NCBI GenBank assembly: GCA_030549955.1
Contig: JAUQQI010000219.1
Span: forward strand, 1-7,272
Direction of reading: 5' to 3'
Length of the DNA stretch: 7,272 bases
DNA from: Chloroflexota bacterium
GTDB taxonomy: Bacteria; Chloroflexota; Dehalococcoidia; JAUQQI01
The notes under the pieces are model-generated. The model saw nothing but the letters and a program-made list of their open reading frames with translations, was not told the DNA's origin and did no database searches. Positions within the stretch are counted from its first letter, which is position 1. Every line of letters starts with the position of its first letter. This document shows positions 1 through 6,361 of this stretch, in pieces. Made by a program: the position numbers and the translations under genes.

Positions 1-552
1 GGCCACCGCGTTCACCCGAATTCCGTAAGGGGCCAGCTCCAGGGCCAGGGCCTTGGTAAGGGTGATGACGGCCCCCTTCGAGGCCGCGTAAGCCAGCATC
101 CCCGGCCGCGGCCGGATTCCGGCCGTCGACGCCGTGTTTATAATCACCCCGTGCCCGCGGGCCCGCATGACTGGAATCGCAAACCGGCAGCCCAGAAATA
201 CCCCCCGCACATTTACGGCGAAGACCCGGTCGAAGAGCTCCGGCGTGGTCGCCTCGGCCGGCGTCGGGCTCATCGGGATGCCGGCGTTGTTGAAAAGAAT
301 GTCAACGGTGCCGAACCGGGTGATGGCCGCCTGGACCATCCGCTGGCAGTCCTCCTCACGGCTCACGTCGGCCCCCACAAAGACCGCCTCACCGCCCCCT
401 TCCCTCACCATCCGGACGGTTTCCCCACCCCCGGCCTCGTTGACGTCCGCCACAACAACCCGGGCCCCCTCGGCGGCGAAAGCCAGGGCCGTCGCCCGGC
501 CGATTCCTGATGCACCACCGGTCACGATGACAACGCGGTCTTTGAAGCGCAT
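1..552 (-). CDS. Short-chain dehydrogenase/reductase (SDR), classical type, 3' end outside window
   Basis: This is an NAD(P)-dependent oxidoreductase of the classical SDR family with a Rossmann fold, presumably cytosolic. The visible part is the first 184 residues of a family usually about 250 long; the frame is open to the window edge. It shows the cofactor motif TGGASGIG (residues 11-18), an Asp at 36 after the second strand (ADVN), which usually means NAD(H) rather than NADP(H), NNAG at 88-91, and the catalytic set Ser142, Tyr155 and Lys159 (YAASK) with the expected 13-residue Ser-Tyr spacing. The start is ATG at 552-550, 6 nt after the stop of the M20 gene, with AGGAG at 566-562 inside the end of that gene, so translation is probably coupled. 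Family members act on sugars, 3-oxoacyl groups, steroids or polyols; the substrate cannot be read from the sequence. FabG-like or glucose dehydrogenase-like labels would be guesses. The family call is certain, the function open. Confidence 0.93.
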   Translation of the reverse strand, partial: MRFKDRVVIVTGGASGIGRATALAFAAEGARVVVADVNEAGGGETVRMVREGGGEAVFVGADVSREEDCQRMVQAAITRFGTVDILFNNAGIPMSPTPAEATTPELFDRVFAVNVRGVFLGCRFAIPVMRARGHGVIINTASTAGIRPRPGMLAYAASKGAVITLTKALALELAPYGIRVNAVA

Positions 553-558
553 CCGGAC

Positions 559-1830
559 TTACTCCTGCTCCCAGAGGTTTATCAACCCCAGGGCCATCAC
601 CCCGATGGCCCGGCGGAGGTCCTCGACCTCGACGTACTCGTCGGGCTGGTGGGCAAGCTCGAGGCGACCCGGCCCGTAAGCAATGCAGTGCTCGACCCCG
701 CCGAGCCGCCGGACGTGCTTGTGGTCGTAGGTGCCGGGGCTTGCGACCAGGGCTGCCCCGTAGCCGTAGACCTGCTCGACGGCCCGGGCAAAGGCCCGGA
801 CCAGGGGCGACCCCGGGTCGGTAACGACCGGCTCAACGACCATCAGGTCGCGCCACTCGTAATCAAACCCCCTTACTTCGGCCTTCAGGTCCTGGAGGAT
901 CTTCTCGATTTCCTGCCGAAGGTCGGTCAGCCGTTCCTCGGGAATAAACCGCCGGTCGAAGACCGCCCGGCACAGGTCAGCCACGCAGGGGGTCGGCAGC
1001 GTATCGGCACCGGCCTGTCCTCCGACAATGCCGTTCACGTTCAGGGTTGGGTGCCGTGCCGGGTCCGGAACAACGGGCAGGCCCGTTCGCCGCCCGGCAA
1101 GCCGGGGCTTCAGCTCCCGCCGGAGCCGGTCGATGAACAGGCCCATCATTTCGATGGCGTTCACCCCGAGGTGGGGCATACTGCCGTGGGCAGCCCGGCC
1201 CCGGGCCGTGACCTCGAACCAGTAGACTCCCCGGTGGCCGATGCAGACCCGGTCCGGGTCCAGGGGCTCCGTTATGACGACGTAGTCCGTCCGACCGGAC
1301 CGGATGAGGCCCTGACGGCAAAGGTAAGCAACCCCGGCAAAACCGCCGCTCTCCTCGTCGACGGTGGCGCTGTGCTCGACCCGGCCCCGGACCGGATAAC
1401 CGGCCCGCCGGAGCACCTCGACGGCGTACACCATCGCCGCGATCCCGGCCTTCATATCGGCGGCACCCCGGCCGTAAATTCGGCCGTCCTCGACCACCGC
1501 CCCGAACGGCGGCCGGGTCCACCCCGTACCGGCCGGGACCACATCCAGGTGGCCGTTAAAGTGGACCGTCGGCCCCGGCCGCCCCGAATCCAGGCCGCCT
1601 ACGACATTGAGCCGGGGATAGGTGGTGGAGTGCTCGGGCAGGCCTTCAGCCGCGATGTAGCTGACCTCGTAACCCAGGCGGCCGAGCCAGGCGCCAACGA
1701 TTTCGGCGCACGACGGGTATTCTGCCCCCGGCGGGTTGACGGTCGGCACCCGGATCAGCGCCCGGCAGAATTCGACCGCCTCGTCGAGGACCTCATCGAC
1801 CCCGGCCAGCACCCGGTCTTCGAAGCCCAT
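559..1830 (-). CDS. M20-family metallohydrolase (ArgE/DapE-like deacylase or peptidase)
   Basis: This is a predicted cytosolic two-metal amidohydrolase of peptidase family M20, 423 residues, a normal length for ArgE/DapE-type enzymes. These remove acyl groups from amino acids or cleave small peptides. Expected residues are present: metal ligand His94 with Asp96 (GHLDVVP), bridging Asp125 (GAADMK), catalytic Glu159 and ligand Glu160 (VDEESGG), Glu188 (TEP), dimerisation-domain His215 (AAHGS), and the last His ligand, probably His394 (ELAHQPDE). The lid domain lies at roughly 197-320. Where ArgE and DapE usually have a TDAR/TDGRF-type motif this protein has GTYDHKH (366-372), so neither substrate should be assumed. 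The ATG lies 2 nt after the ftsZ stop. No strong Shine-Dalgarno is visible, so initiation probably depends on reinitiation after ftsZ. The SDR gene follows 6 nt later. No signal peptide or membrane segment is seen. Catalytic class is confident; acetylornithine deacetylase, succinyl-DAP desuccinylase or another acylamino acid hydrolase all remain possible. Confidence 0.93.
   Translation of the reverse strand: MGFEDRVLAGVDEVLDEAVEFCRALIRVPTVNPPGAEYPSCAEIVGAWLGRLGYEVSYIAAEGLPEHSTTYPRLNVVGGLDSGRPGPTVHFNGHLDVVPAGTGWTRPPFGAVVEDGRIYGRGAADMKAGIAAMVYAVEVLRRAGYPVRGRVEHSATVDEESGGFAGVAYLCRQGLIRSGRTDYVVITEPLDPDRVCIGHRGVYWFEVTARGRAAHGSMPHLGVNAIEMMGLFIDRLRRELKPRLAGRRTGLPVVPDPARHPTLNVNGIVGGQAGADTLPTPCVADLCRAVFDRRFIPEERLTDLRQEIEKILQDLKAEVRGFDYEWRDLMVVEPVVTDPGSPLVRAFARAVEQVYGYGAALVASPGTYDHKHVRRLGGVEHCIAYGPGRLELAHQPDEYVEVEDLRRAIGVMALGLINLWEQE
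562..566 (-). promoter_or_regulatory. Shine-Dalgarno site of the SDR gene
   Basis: AGGAG reads on the minus strand within the last codons of the M20 gene, 9 nt upstream of the SDR ATG. It supports that start and suggests that ribosomes finishing the M20 gene feed the SDR gene. Confidence 0.6.
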
Positions 1831-1832
1831 GC

Positions 1833-2900
1833 TCAGCGCAGGTTCTGCGAACGCCGCAAGAACGGCGGGATATCCAGGTCGTCAGCCGCCTCGGCCGGGA
1901 TGCGGCCCGGGAAGGTCCGGATCCGGTCCGTCTGCGGCTTGGCCTGGGCCATGTCAAAGCCGGTGGCGATGAGGGTGATCCGGACCTCGTTGCTCACCTT
2001 CGGGTCGATCACCACGCCGAAGATGATGTTTGCGTCGGGGTCAACCGCTTTGGCGATGACTTCCTGCGCCTCGTGGACCTCCTGAAGGGAAAGGTCCGGT
2101 CCGGCGGTGATGTTGAAGAGAACGCCCCGGGCGCCGCTGATTGACACGTCCAGGAGCGGGCTCGAGATCGCGGCCCGGGCCGCGTCGACGGCCCGGGTCT
2201 CGCCGGTCCCCCGGCCAATAGCCATCAGGGCCGCCCCGCCCACACTCATGACGGCCTTCACATCGGCAAAATCCAGGTTAATGAGGCCGGGAACGGTGAT
2301 AAGCTCGGCTATGCCCTGGATCCCCTGCCTCAGAACGTCGTCGGCAAGCTTAAAGGCTTCCAGCAGGGTGAGCTTCTTGTCGGCCAGGCTCAGCAGCCGG
2401 TCATTGGGGATAACGATGAGGGTATCTACGCTTTGCTTCAGGCGCTCGATGCCCTGCTCAGCGACCATCCGGCGGCGGTTCCCCTCGGTGCTGAAAGGCT
2501 TCGTTACAACCCCCACCGTGAGGGCACCGACCTCCCGGGCCAGGGCCGCCACAACCGGGGCGCCGCCCGTTCCCGTCCCCCCGCCCATGCCGGCGGTGAC
2601 GAACACCATGTCGGCCCCCTCGAGGGCTGCCCGGATCTCCTCGCGGTTCTCCTCCGCCGCCCGCTGGCCGACCTCCGGGTCACCGCCGGCCCCCAGGCCC
2701 CGGGTGATCTTGTCGCCTATGCGGATCCGGATCGGCGCCTGGCACCGGGCCAGCTGCTGGGCGTCGGTGTTTACGGCGATGTAGTCGACGCCCTTGATGC
2801 CCTCCTCAAGCATCCGGTCAATGGCGTTGTTACCGGCCCCGCCAACTCCCACCACCTTGATGTTGGCCACGTTCTCAGCCGGCAGGTTCTGACTCCGCAT
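1833..2900 (-). CDS. ftsZ: Cell division GTPase FtsZ
   Basis: FtsZ is the tubulin-like GTPase that polymerises into the Z ring at midcell and recruits the divisome. The protein has 355 residues. The N-terminal GTP-binding domain starts with [12 protein letters not shown] (14-25). The tubulin signature GGGTGTG is at 106-112. The T7 loop NLDFAD (208-213) carries Asp210 and Asp213, which complete the GTPase site of the neighbouring subunit. The C-terminal domain ends near residue 317. A short linker follows, then the conserved tail peptide [10 protein letters not shown] (341-350), which binds FtsA and other partners, plus five extra residues. The linker of about 23 residues is shorter than the roughly 50 common in well-studied species; the globular part is complete. 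The start is ATG at 2900-2898 with AAGGAGGG just upstream. It lies 32 nt after ftsA, the largest gap in the window, fitting independent tuning of FtsZ level. The stop is TGA, 2 nt before the M20 gene. Confidence 0.99.
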   Translation of the reverse strand: MRSQNLPAENVANIKVVGVGGAGNNAIDRMLEEGIKGVDYIAVNTDAQQLARCQAPIRIRIGDKITRGLGAGGDPEVGQRAAEENREEIRAALEGADMVFVTAGMGGGTGTGGAPVVAALAREVGALTVGVVTKPFSTEGNRRRMVAEQGIERLKQSVDTLIVIPNDRLLSLADKKLTLLEAFKLADDVLRQGIQGIAELITVPGLINLDFADVKAVMSVGGAALMAIGRGTGETRAVDAARAAISSPLLDVSISGARGVLFNITAGPDLSLQEVHEAQEVIAKAVDPDANIIFGVVIDPKVSNEVRITLIATGFDMAQAKPQTDRIRTFPGRIPAEAADDLDIPPFLRRSQNLR

Positions 2901-2902
2901 AA

Positions 2903-2934
2903 ACCCTCCTTACCCGATAAACTTACACCCTCCT
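2903..2934 (-). promoter_or_regulatory. Tandem Shine-Dalgarno sequences before ftsZ
   Basis: The 32-nt ftsA-ftsZ spacer and the end of ftsA contain two copies of AGGAGGGT on the minus strand, at 2934-2927 (overlapping the ftsA TAG stop) and at 2910-2903, offset by 24 nt. The proximal copy, with an extra A at 2911, sits 4 nt from the ATG when measured from AGGAGG and is the working ribosome binding site. The distal copy has no usable start: the GTG beside it is followed at once by TAA. It could be a standby ribosome site or simply chance. Confidence 0.65.
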
Positions 2935-4171
2935 ATTGTGGCAGAAACTCCCTCAACCAGTCGAGAACCCGGCTGAAGAAGCCGCGCCCCCGGGGCCGGG
3001 ACCGGCGGCCCGGCCGGCCCTCCTCCCCGTAGCGGACCGCCCACAGCAGGAGGCCAACCGACGTCGCAAAGGCCGGGTCACCCACCTTATCGACGAGACC
3101 GACAGCCCCCACCGGATACCCGACCCTGACCGGGACCTGGAGATACTGCCTGGCCAGCTCGTCGATGCCGGAAAGCTTCGCCGACCCGCCTGTCAGCACA
3201 AAGCCGGCCGGCAAGAGCTTCTCCTTACCGGCCCGCTCAACTTCCCGGTGGATGAGGCCGAAGATTTCGACCAGGCGCTCCTGGAGGATCTCGCTTATCC
3301 GGCGGCGGGAGACCGGACGGGGTGATGACGAACCGAAGGTCTGAACCGGAACGGCGTCGTCGATGGAGATTTCCTGGGGCAGGGCATACCCGTACTTTTG
3401 CTTGATTTCTTCGGCCACAGCGTAGGGGGTCTGAAGGCCGATAGCCAGGTCCCGGGTGAGCTGGTAGCCGCCGACCGGAATGCTCGCGCTGTGCCAGACC
3501 GCCCCGTCGGAATAAACTGCCACGTCGGTCGTTCCGCCCCCAATGTCGGCAAGCGCGACCCCGATTTCCCGCTCCTCCTCGGTCAGGACAGCCTCCCCCG
3601 ATGCGAGGGGCTCCAGAACCAGCTCGTCGACATCGATGCCAAGCTGCTGAAAACACTGGGTCAGGTTGTGGATCGCCGTTGCCGCCCCGGTGACGATGTG
3701 GGCCTCCACTTCGAGCCGTAACCCGCTCATGCCGATGGGGTTGCGCACCCCGTCCTGACCATCAACAACGTAACCGCGAGGAATAATGTGGAGAATCTCC
3801 CGGTTGCTCGGGATGCTCACGGTCCGGGCCGAGTCAATGGCCCGGCTCACATCTTCGGCCGTGATGACCCGATTCGGGTGACTGATGGCCACGATCCCCT
3901 TGTTGTTGACCGACTCGATGTGACTTCCGGCAATCCCGACCAGGGCGCGGGTTATCCGCTGACCCGACGCCCGCTCGGCCTGGTCCACCGAGGCCTGGAT
4001 GGATTCAACCGCCTCCTCAATATTCACGACCATGCCGCGGCGCAGGCCCCGGGACGGGGCGATGCCGACACCAAGGACCTCCACCTGGTCGTCCGGCAAA
4101 AGTCGGCCAACAATGGTGCAGATTTTCGTGGTGCCAACGTCAATCGCCGAGATGAACCGCTCCCTCGGCAC
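2933..4171 (-). CDS. ftsA: Cell division protein FtsA, actin-like membrane tether of FtsZ
   Basis: FtsA is an actin-family ATPase that binds the FtsZ tail and anchors the Z ring to the inner face of the membrane. The 412 residues contain phosphate-1 DVGTTK (11-16), the FtsA-specific 1C region (roughly 85-160), phosphate-2 DIGGGTTDVAV (209-219) and the adenosine motif GGSAKLSGI (328-336). A basic, Arg- and Gly-rich linker (about 383-397) leads to an amphipathic C-terminal helix (about 398-410, FFSRVLDWLREFL), the usual membrane-targeting sequence. The start is GTG at 4171-4169, sharing one base with the sbp TAG stop (TAGTG). GGGGAGG at 4182-4176 supports it, and the MxRERFISAIDVGTTK beginning matches the family. 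It is followed by ftsZ, its direct partner, after 32 nt. Nothing is truncated. Length is close to that of other FtsA proteins, and no alternative assignment is plausible. Confidence 0.99.
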   Translation of the reverse strand: MPRERFISAIDVGTTKICTIVGRLLPDDQVEVLGVGIAPSRGLRRGMVVNIEEAVESIQASVDQAERASGQRITRALVGIAGSHIESVNNKGIVAISHPNRVITAEDVSRAIDSARTVSIPSNREILHIIPRGYVVDGQDGVRNPIGMSGLRLEVEAHIVTGAATAIHNLTQCFQQLGIDVDELVLEPLASGEAVLTEEEREIGVALADIGGGTTDVAVYSDGAVWHSASIPVGGYQLTRDLAIGLQTPYAVAEEIKQKYGYALPQEISIDDAVPVQTFGSSSPRPVSRRRISEILQERLVEIFGLIHREVERAGKEKLLPAGFVLTGGSAKLSGIDELARQYLQVPVRVGYPVGAVGLVDKVGDPAFATSVGLLLWAVRYGEEGRPGRRSRPRGRGFFSRVLDWLREFLPQ

Positions 4172-4530
4172 TAGGCCTCCCCGGACCTGTTCTCGAGGAA
4201 CAGCTTTCTTCGGATGATCGCCAAATTATTGAATATCCTGACGCCGAAGGCAACAATCGCCGCCAGGTACAGTTCAACCCCCAGCCGGTCGGCCAGGAAG
4301 GTCAGCAGTACCGCCATCAGGGTATTCCCAACGAAGCCCGAAAGAAAAATTCGGGTGTCAAAGGCCCTCTCCAGGTCGGCCCGCCAGCCGCCCAGGAGGG
4401 AGTCAAGACCGGCAAGGATTCCAACCGCAATGTACCGGGCGTACTGGGGCGGCACCATCAGTCCGACCAGGCTGCCGGCCAGCAGCCCGAGGCTGATCCC
4501 CAGCAAGCCGACCCAGATGGCTCCCTTCAC
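4171..4530 (-). CDS. sbp: Small basic membrane protein Sbp (DUF1290 family)
   Basis: This is a 119-residue integral membrane protein of the small basic protein (YlxX/Sbp, DUF1290) family, whose genes sit in dcw clusters of Gram-positive bacteria and whose function is not established. Hydrophobic segments lie at about 4-26, 31-48, 61-80 and 84-104. Family landmarks are visible: AGLDSLLGGWRA (40-51), a conserved GFVGN (65-69) and the motif LYLAAIVAFGVRIFNNLAIIRR (87-108). A short polar tail follows. The length matches the roughly 120 residues of relatives. The start is GTG at 4530-4528, overlapping the ftsQ TGA by 4 nt (GTGA). No good Shine-Dalgarno precedes it, so it is probably read by reinitiation. 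It overlaps ftsA by one base. Its place between a divisome membrane protein and FtsA suggests a role at the division membrane, but that is inference from context. The YlxW/DUF881 gene that accompanies it in some Bacillota is absent here. Confidence 0.92.
   Translation of the reverse strand: MKGAIWVGLLGISLGLLAGSLVGLMVPPQYARYIAVGILAGLDSLLGGWRADLERAFDTRIFLSGFVGNTLMAVLLTFLADRLGVELYLAAIVAFGVRIFNNLAIIRRKLFLENRSGEA
4176..4182 (-). promoter_or_regulatory. Shine-Dalgarno site of ftsA
   Basis: GGGGAGG reads on the minus strand within the last codons of sbp, 4 nt before the ftsA GTG. It is what decides for this GTG, since no ATG is available nearby, and it implies sbp-ftsA translational coupling through the TAGTG overlap. 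Confidence 0.7.
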
Positions 4531-5267
4531 CGACGCAGGACACCAAACCGTCCCCCGCGCAGGTCCACGACCCGGGCATCCGGTTCCCGGGCAAGCACCT
4601 CCCGGAGGATAGCTACCCTTTCTTCCAGACCCTCTCCCTGGCCGAGGCGCCAGACCTGCCCCGCCGGGGTCGTAACCACAAAGCCGGTCACCGCCGAATA
4701 CTCAACCCGGGTCGGCTTCACCCCAAACTCGGCCGGCAGGACCTGCCAGAGCCAGACCGCCGTCCGCACCGTGGCAGGGTCCAGCCGGGCTGCCGCCGGG
4801 TCGGTGTTTCCCCCATCCGTCAGGCGCGGCAGGGTCGAATCGCCCGGAGCCGGCCGGTAGACAAACCCCTCTTCGTCAACCAGGAATGACTGGGGTCCCC
4901 GCTGCCAGACCAGGACCGGCTTCCGCTCCTCGGCCTCGACCCTTACCCGGTTCGGCAACACCCTTGTAATTCTAACCCATTTTATGTCGGGAAAGCGGGC
5001 CAGCACGGCCTTCTCCAGGTAGGGCCGGTCGAAGTCCAGCATCGGCTTTCCCTCGAGGCTCAGGGCCGCCCGGACCTGATCGGCCAGCGCCGGATTCAAA
5101 CCCTCGACCTCGACCGCCGCGACGACCCAGCTTGGGTAGAGGGCGAAGACGGCCGCCATCACCACCGGAATCGGGACAAACCACCTGGTGAGTCGCCAGA
5201 CCCGACCCAGCAGCCCGGGCCGGCGCCGGGGCCCCCGCCGGCGGCTCAATCGGGTTCGGTCCGGCAT
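4527..5267 (-). CDS. ftsQ: Divisome protein FtsQ/DivIB
   Basis: FtsQ, called DivIB in Gram-positive bacteria, is a bitopic membrane protein that forms a complex with FtsL and DivIC/FtsB and controls septal wall synthesis. The 246-residue protein has a very basic cytoplasmic N-terminus (1-28, many Arg), one membrane segment at about 29-50, then an extracytoplasmic POTRA domain (about 51-118) beginning VEVEGLN and ending in a stretch with FPDIKWVRI and LPNRVRVE. The beta domain (about 119-240) includes VDEEGFVY (130-137). The ATG at 5267-5265 lies inside the end of ddl, a 22-nt overlap, with AGGAG at 5280-5276 eight bases upstream. The stop overlaps the sbp start. Sequence conservation in this family is low, so the call rests on domain order, the POTRA and beta motifs and gene position, which agree. 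DivIB is the alternative name, not a different function. Confidence 0.95.
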   Translation of the reverse strand: MPDRTRLSRRRGPRRRPGLLGRVWRLTRWFVPIPVVMAAVFALYPSWVVAAVEVEGLNPALADQVRAALSLEGKPMLDFDRPYLEKAVLARFPDIKWVRITRVLPNRVRVEAEERKPVLVWQRGPQSFLVDEEGFVYRPAPGDSTLPRLTDGGNTDPAAARLDPATVRTAVWLWQVLPAEFGVKPTRVEYSAVTGFVVTTPAGQVWRLGQGEGLEERVAILREVLAREPDARVVDLRGGRFGVLRR

Positions 5268-6361
5268 CGGCTCCGCTCCTGGTGGCGCTCAATCGCCAGC
5301 TGGATAAGGCGGTCGACCAGCTCGGGGTAGCTCAGGCCTGCATGTTCCCAGAGTTTCGGGTACATGCTCACCGGGGTGAACCCGGGAATCGTGTTGACCT
5401 CGTTGATATAGACCTGGCCGGAGTCCCGGCAGTAGAAAAAGTCCACCCGGGCCATCCCGGCCAGGTCCAGGGCCTTGAACGCCGCAATGGAAAGCCGGCG
5501 AATCTCCTCGGCAACCGTGTCCGGAATCGGGGCAGGGATCAGAAGTTGAGTGCGGCTATCACGGTATTTGGCCTCGTAGTCGTAAAACTCCCGGACCGGC
5601 ACGACTTCGCCCACACCGGACGCGACCGGCTCGTCGTTTCCAAGCACACCGCACTCGAGCTCCCGGGCATTGACGGCCCGTTCGACGAGCACCTTCCGGT
5701 CGTACTCGGCGGCCCGCTCCACCGCAGGCACCAGCTCCTCCGGCCGGGTGACCTTACTGACACCCACCGAGGACCCGAGGTTCGCCGGTTTGACAAAACA
5801 GGGCAGACCGACCTCGGCCTCAACCCGGGCAACAATTTGGGCCGGGTTCTTTCGGAAATCCCGGGCGAGAAAGTAGATGTGGGGCACCACGGGCAGGCCC
5901 CGGGCGATGAAAACGGCCTTCATCAGGACCTTGTCCATGCCGAGGGCCGAGCCGACAACAGATGCCCCGACGTAAGGGAGGCCCGCCAGTTCAAGGAGGC
6001 CCTGGACGGTGCCGTCCTCGCCGTAGGGGCCGTGAAGGACCGGAAAGACAACGTCGGCCTCGAGCAGGTGGCTTTTGGGCCGTGAGACCAGGGCTAAGGC
6101 TTCGGCTGGCACCGGGGGGCCGGCGGCCTCGTTCACCGGGGATTCGGCTTCGCCGGGCAGGGCAGCCTCGGGTCCGCCGGCCAGGGCCGCCCATGCCCTG
6201 GCCGGCTCCAGGACCCAGCGGCCGGTGCGGGTGATATAAACCGGCCTGACCTCATAGCGGGCCGGGTCCAGGGCGTTTACAACTGCCCGGGCCGAGACAA
6301 CCGATACTTCGTGCTCGGCCGAACGTCCTCCGAAGAGAACCAGCACCCTTAACTTACCCAT
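5246..6361 (-). CDS. ddl: D-alanine--D-alanine ligase
   Basis: This cytosolic ATP-grasp ligase joins two D-alanines to make the dipeptide added to UDP-MurNAc-tripeptide by MurF. In 371 residues it shows GGRSAEHEVS (11-20, with Glu16), signature HGPYGEDGTVQG (110-121), GSSVGVS (196-202), the omega-loop FYDYEAKY (259-266), and the metal site ARVDFF / INEVNTIPG with Asp307, Glu320 and Asn322. Tyr266 corresponds to the Tyr (Tyr216 of E. coli DdlB) typical of D-Ala-D-Ala enzymes, which argues against a VanA-type D-lactate ligase. An Ala/Pro-rich insert at about 55-90 makes it longer than the short E. coli DdlB (306 residues), as in other long-form Ddl proteins. The ATG at 6361-6359 lies within the end of murB (13-nt overlap) and is backed by GGGAGG at 6374-6369. 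The last 22 bases overlap ftsQ. The position between murB and ftsQ links precursor synthesis to the divisome genes. Confidence 0.98.
   Translation of the reverse strand: MGKLRVLVLFGGRSAEHEVSVVSARAVVNALDPARYEVRPVYITRTGRWVLEPARAWAALAGGPEAALPGEAESPVNEAAGPPVPAEALALVSRPKSHLLEADVVFPVLHGPYGEDGTVQGLLELAGLPYVGASVVGSALGMDKVLMKAVFIARGLPVVPHIYFLARDFRKNPAQIVARVEAEVGLPCFVKPANLGSSVGVSKVTRPEELVPAVERAAEYDRKVLVERAVNARELECGVLGNDEPVASGVGEVVPVREFYDYEAKYRDSRTQLLIPAPIPDTVAEEIRRLSIAAFKALDLAGMARVDFFYCRDSGQVYINEVNTIPGFTPVSMYPKLWEHAGLSYPELVDRLIQLAIERHQERSRCRTEPD

Noticed and set aside
559..1830. Naming the M20 gene argE or dapE.
   Set aside because: The metal site is shared across the family, the substrate-side loop is atypical, and no arginine or lysine biosynthesis gene lies nearby.
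649..2085. A 478-codon open frame on the plus strand, antisense to the M20 gene and the end of ftsZ.
   Set aside because: It mirrors two genes with full catalytic motifs, its translation shows no recognisable domain, and long antisense frames are expected in GC-rich DNA.
2935..2964. Possible ftsZ promoter on the minus strand: TCGACT (2964-2959), 18-nt spacer, CACAAT (2940-2935).
   Set aside because: Each hexamer matches the sigma-70/sigma-A consensus at only four of six positions and it lies in the ftsA coding end; such matches arise by chance. Mapping of transcript 5' ends would be needed.
5282..6085. A 267-codon plus-strand open frame antisense to ddl.
   Set aside because: It is a shadow of ddl: no domain, Arg/Pro/Gly-rich translation, no convincing ribosome site.
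5246..6361. VanA/VanB-type D-Ala-D-Lac ligase as an alternative for the ligase gene.
   Set aside because: The omega-loop is the EAKY type with Tyr266, typical of D-Ala-D-Ala ligases, and the gene lies in the core wall-division cluster rather than with vanH or vanX.
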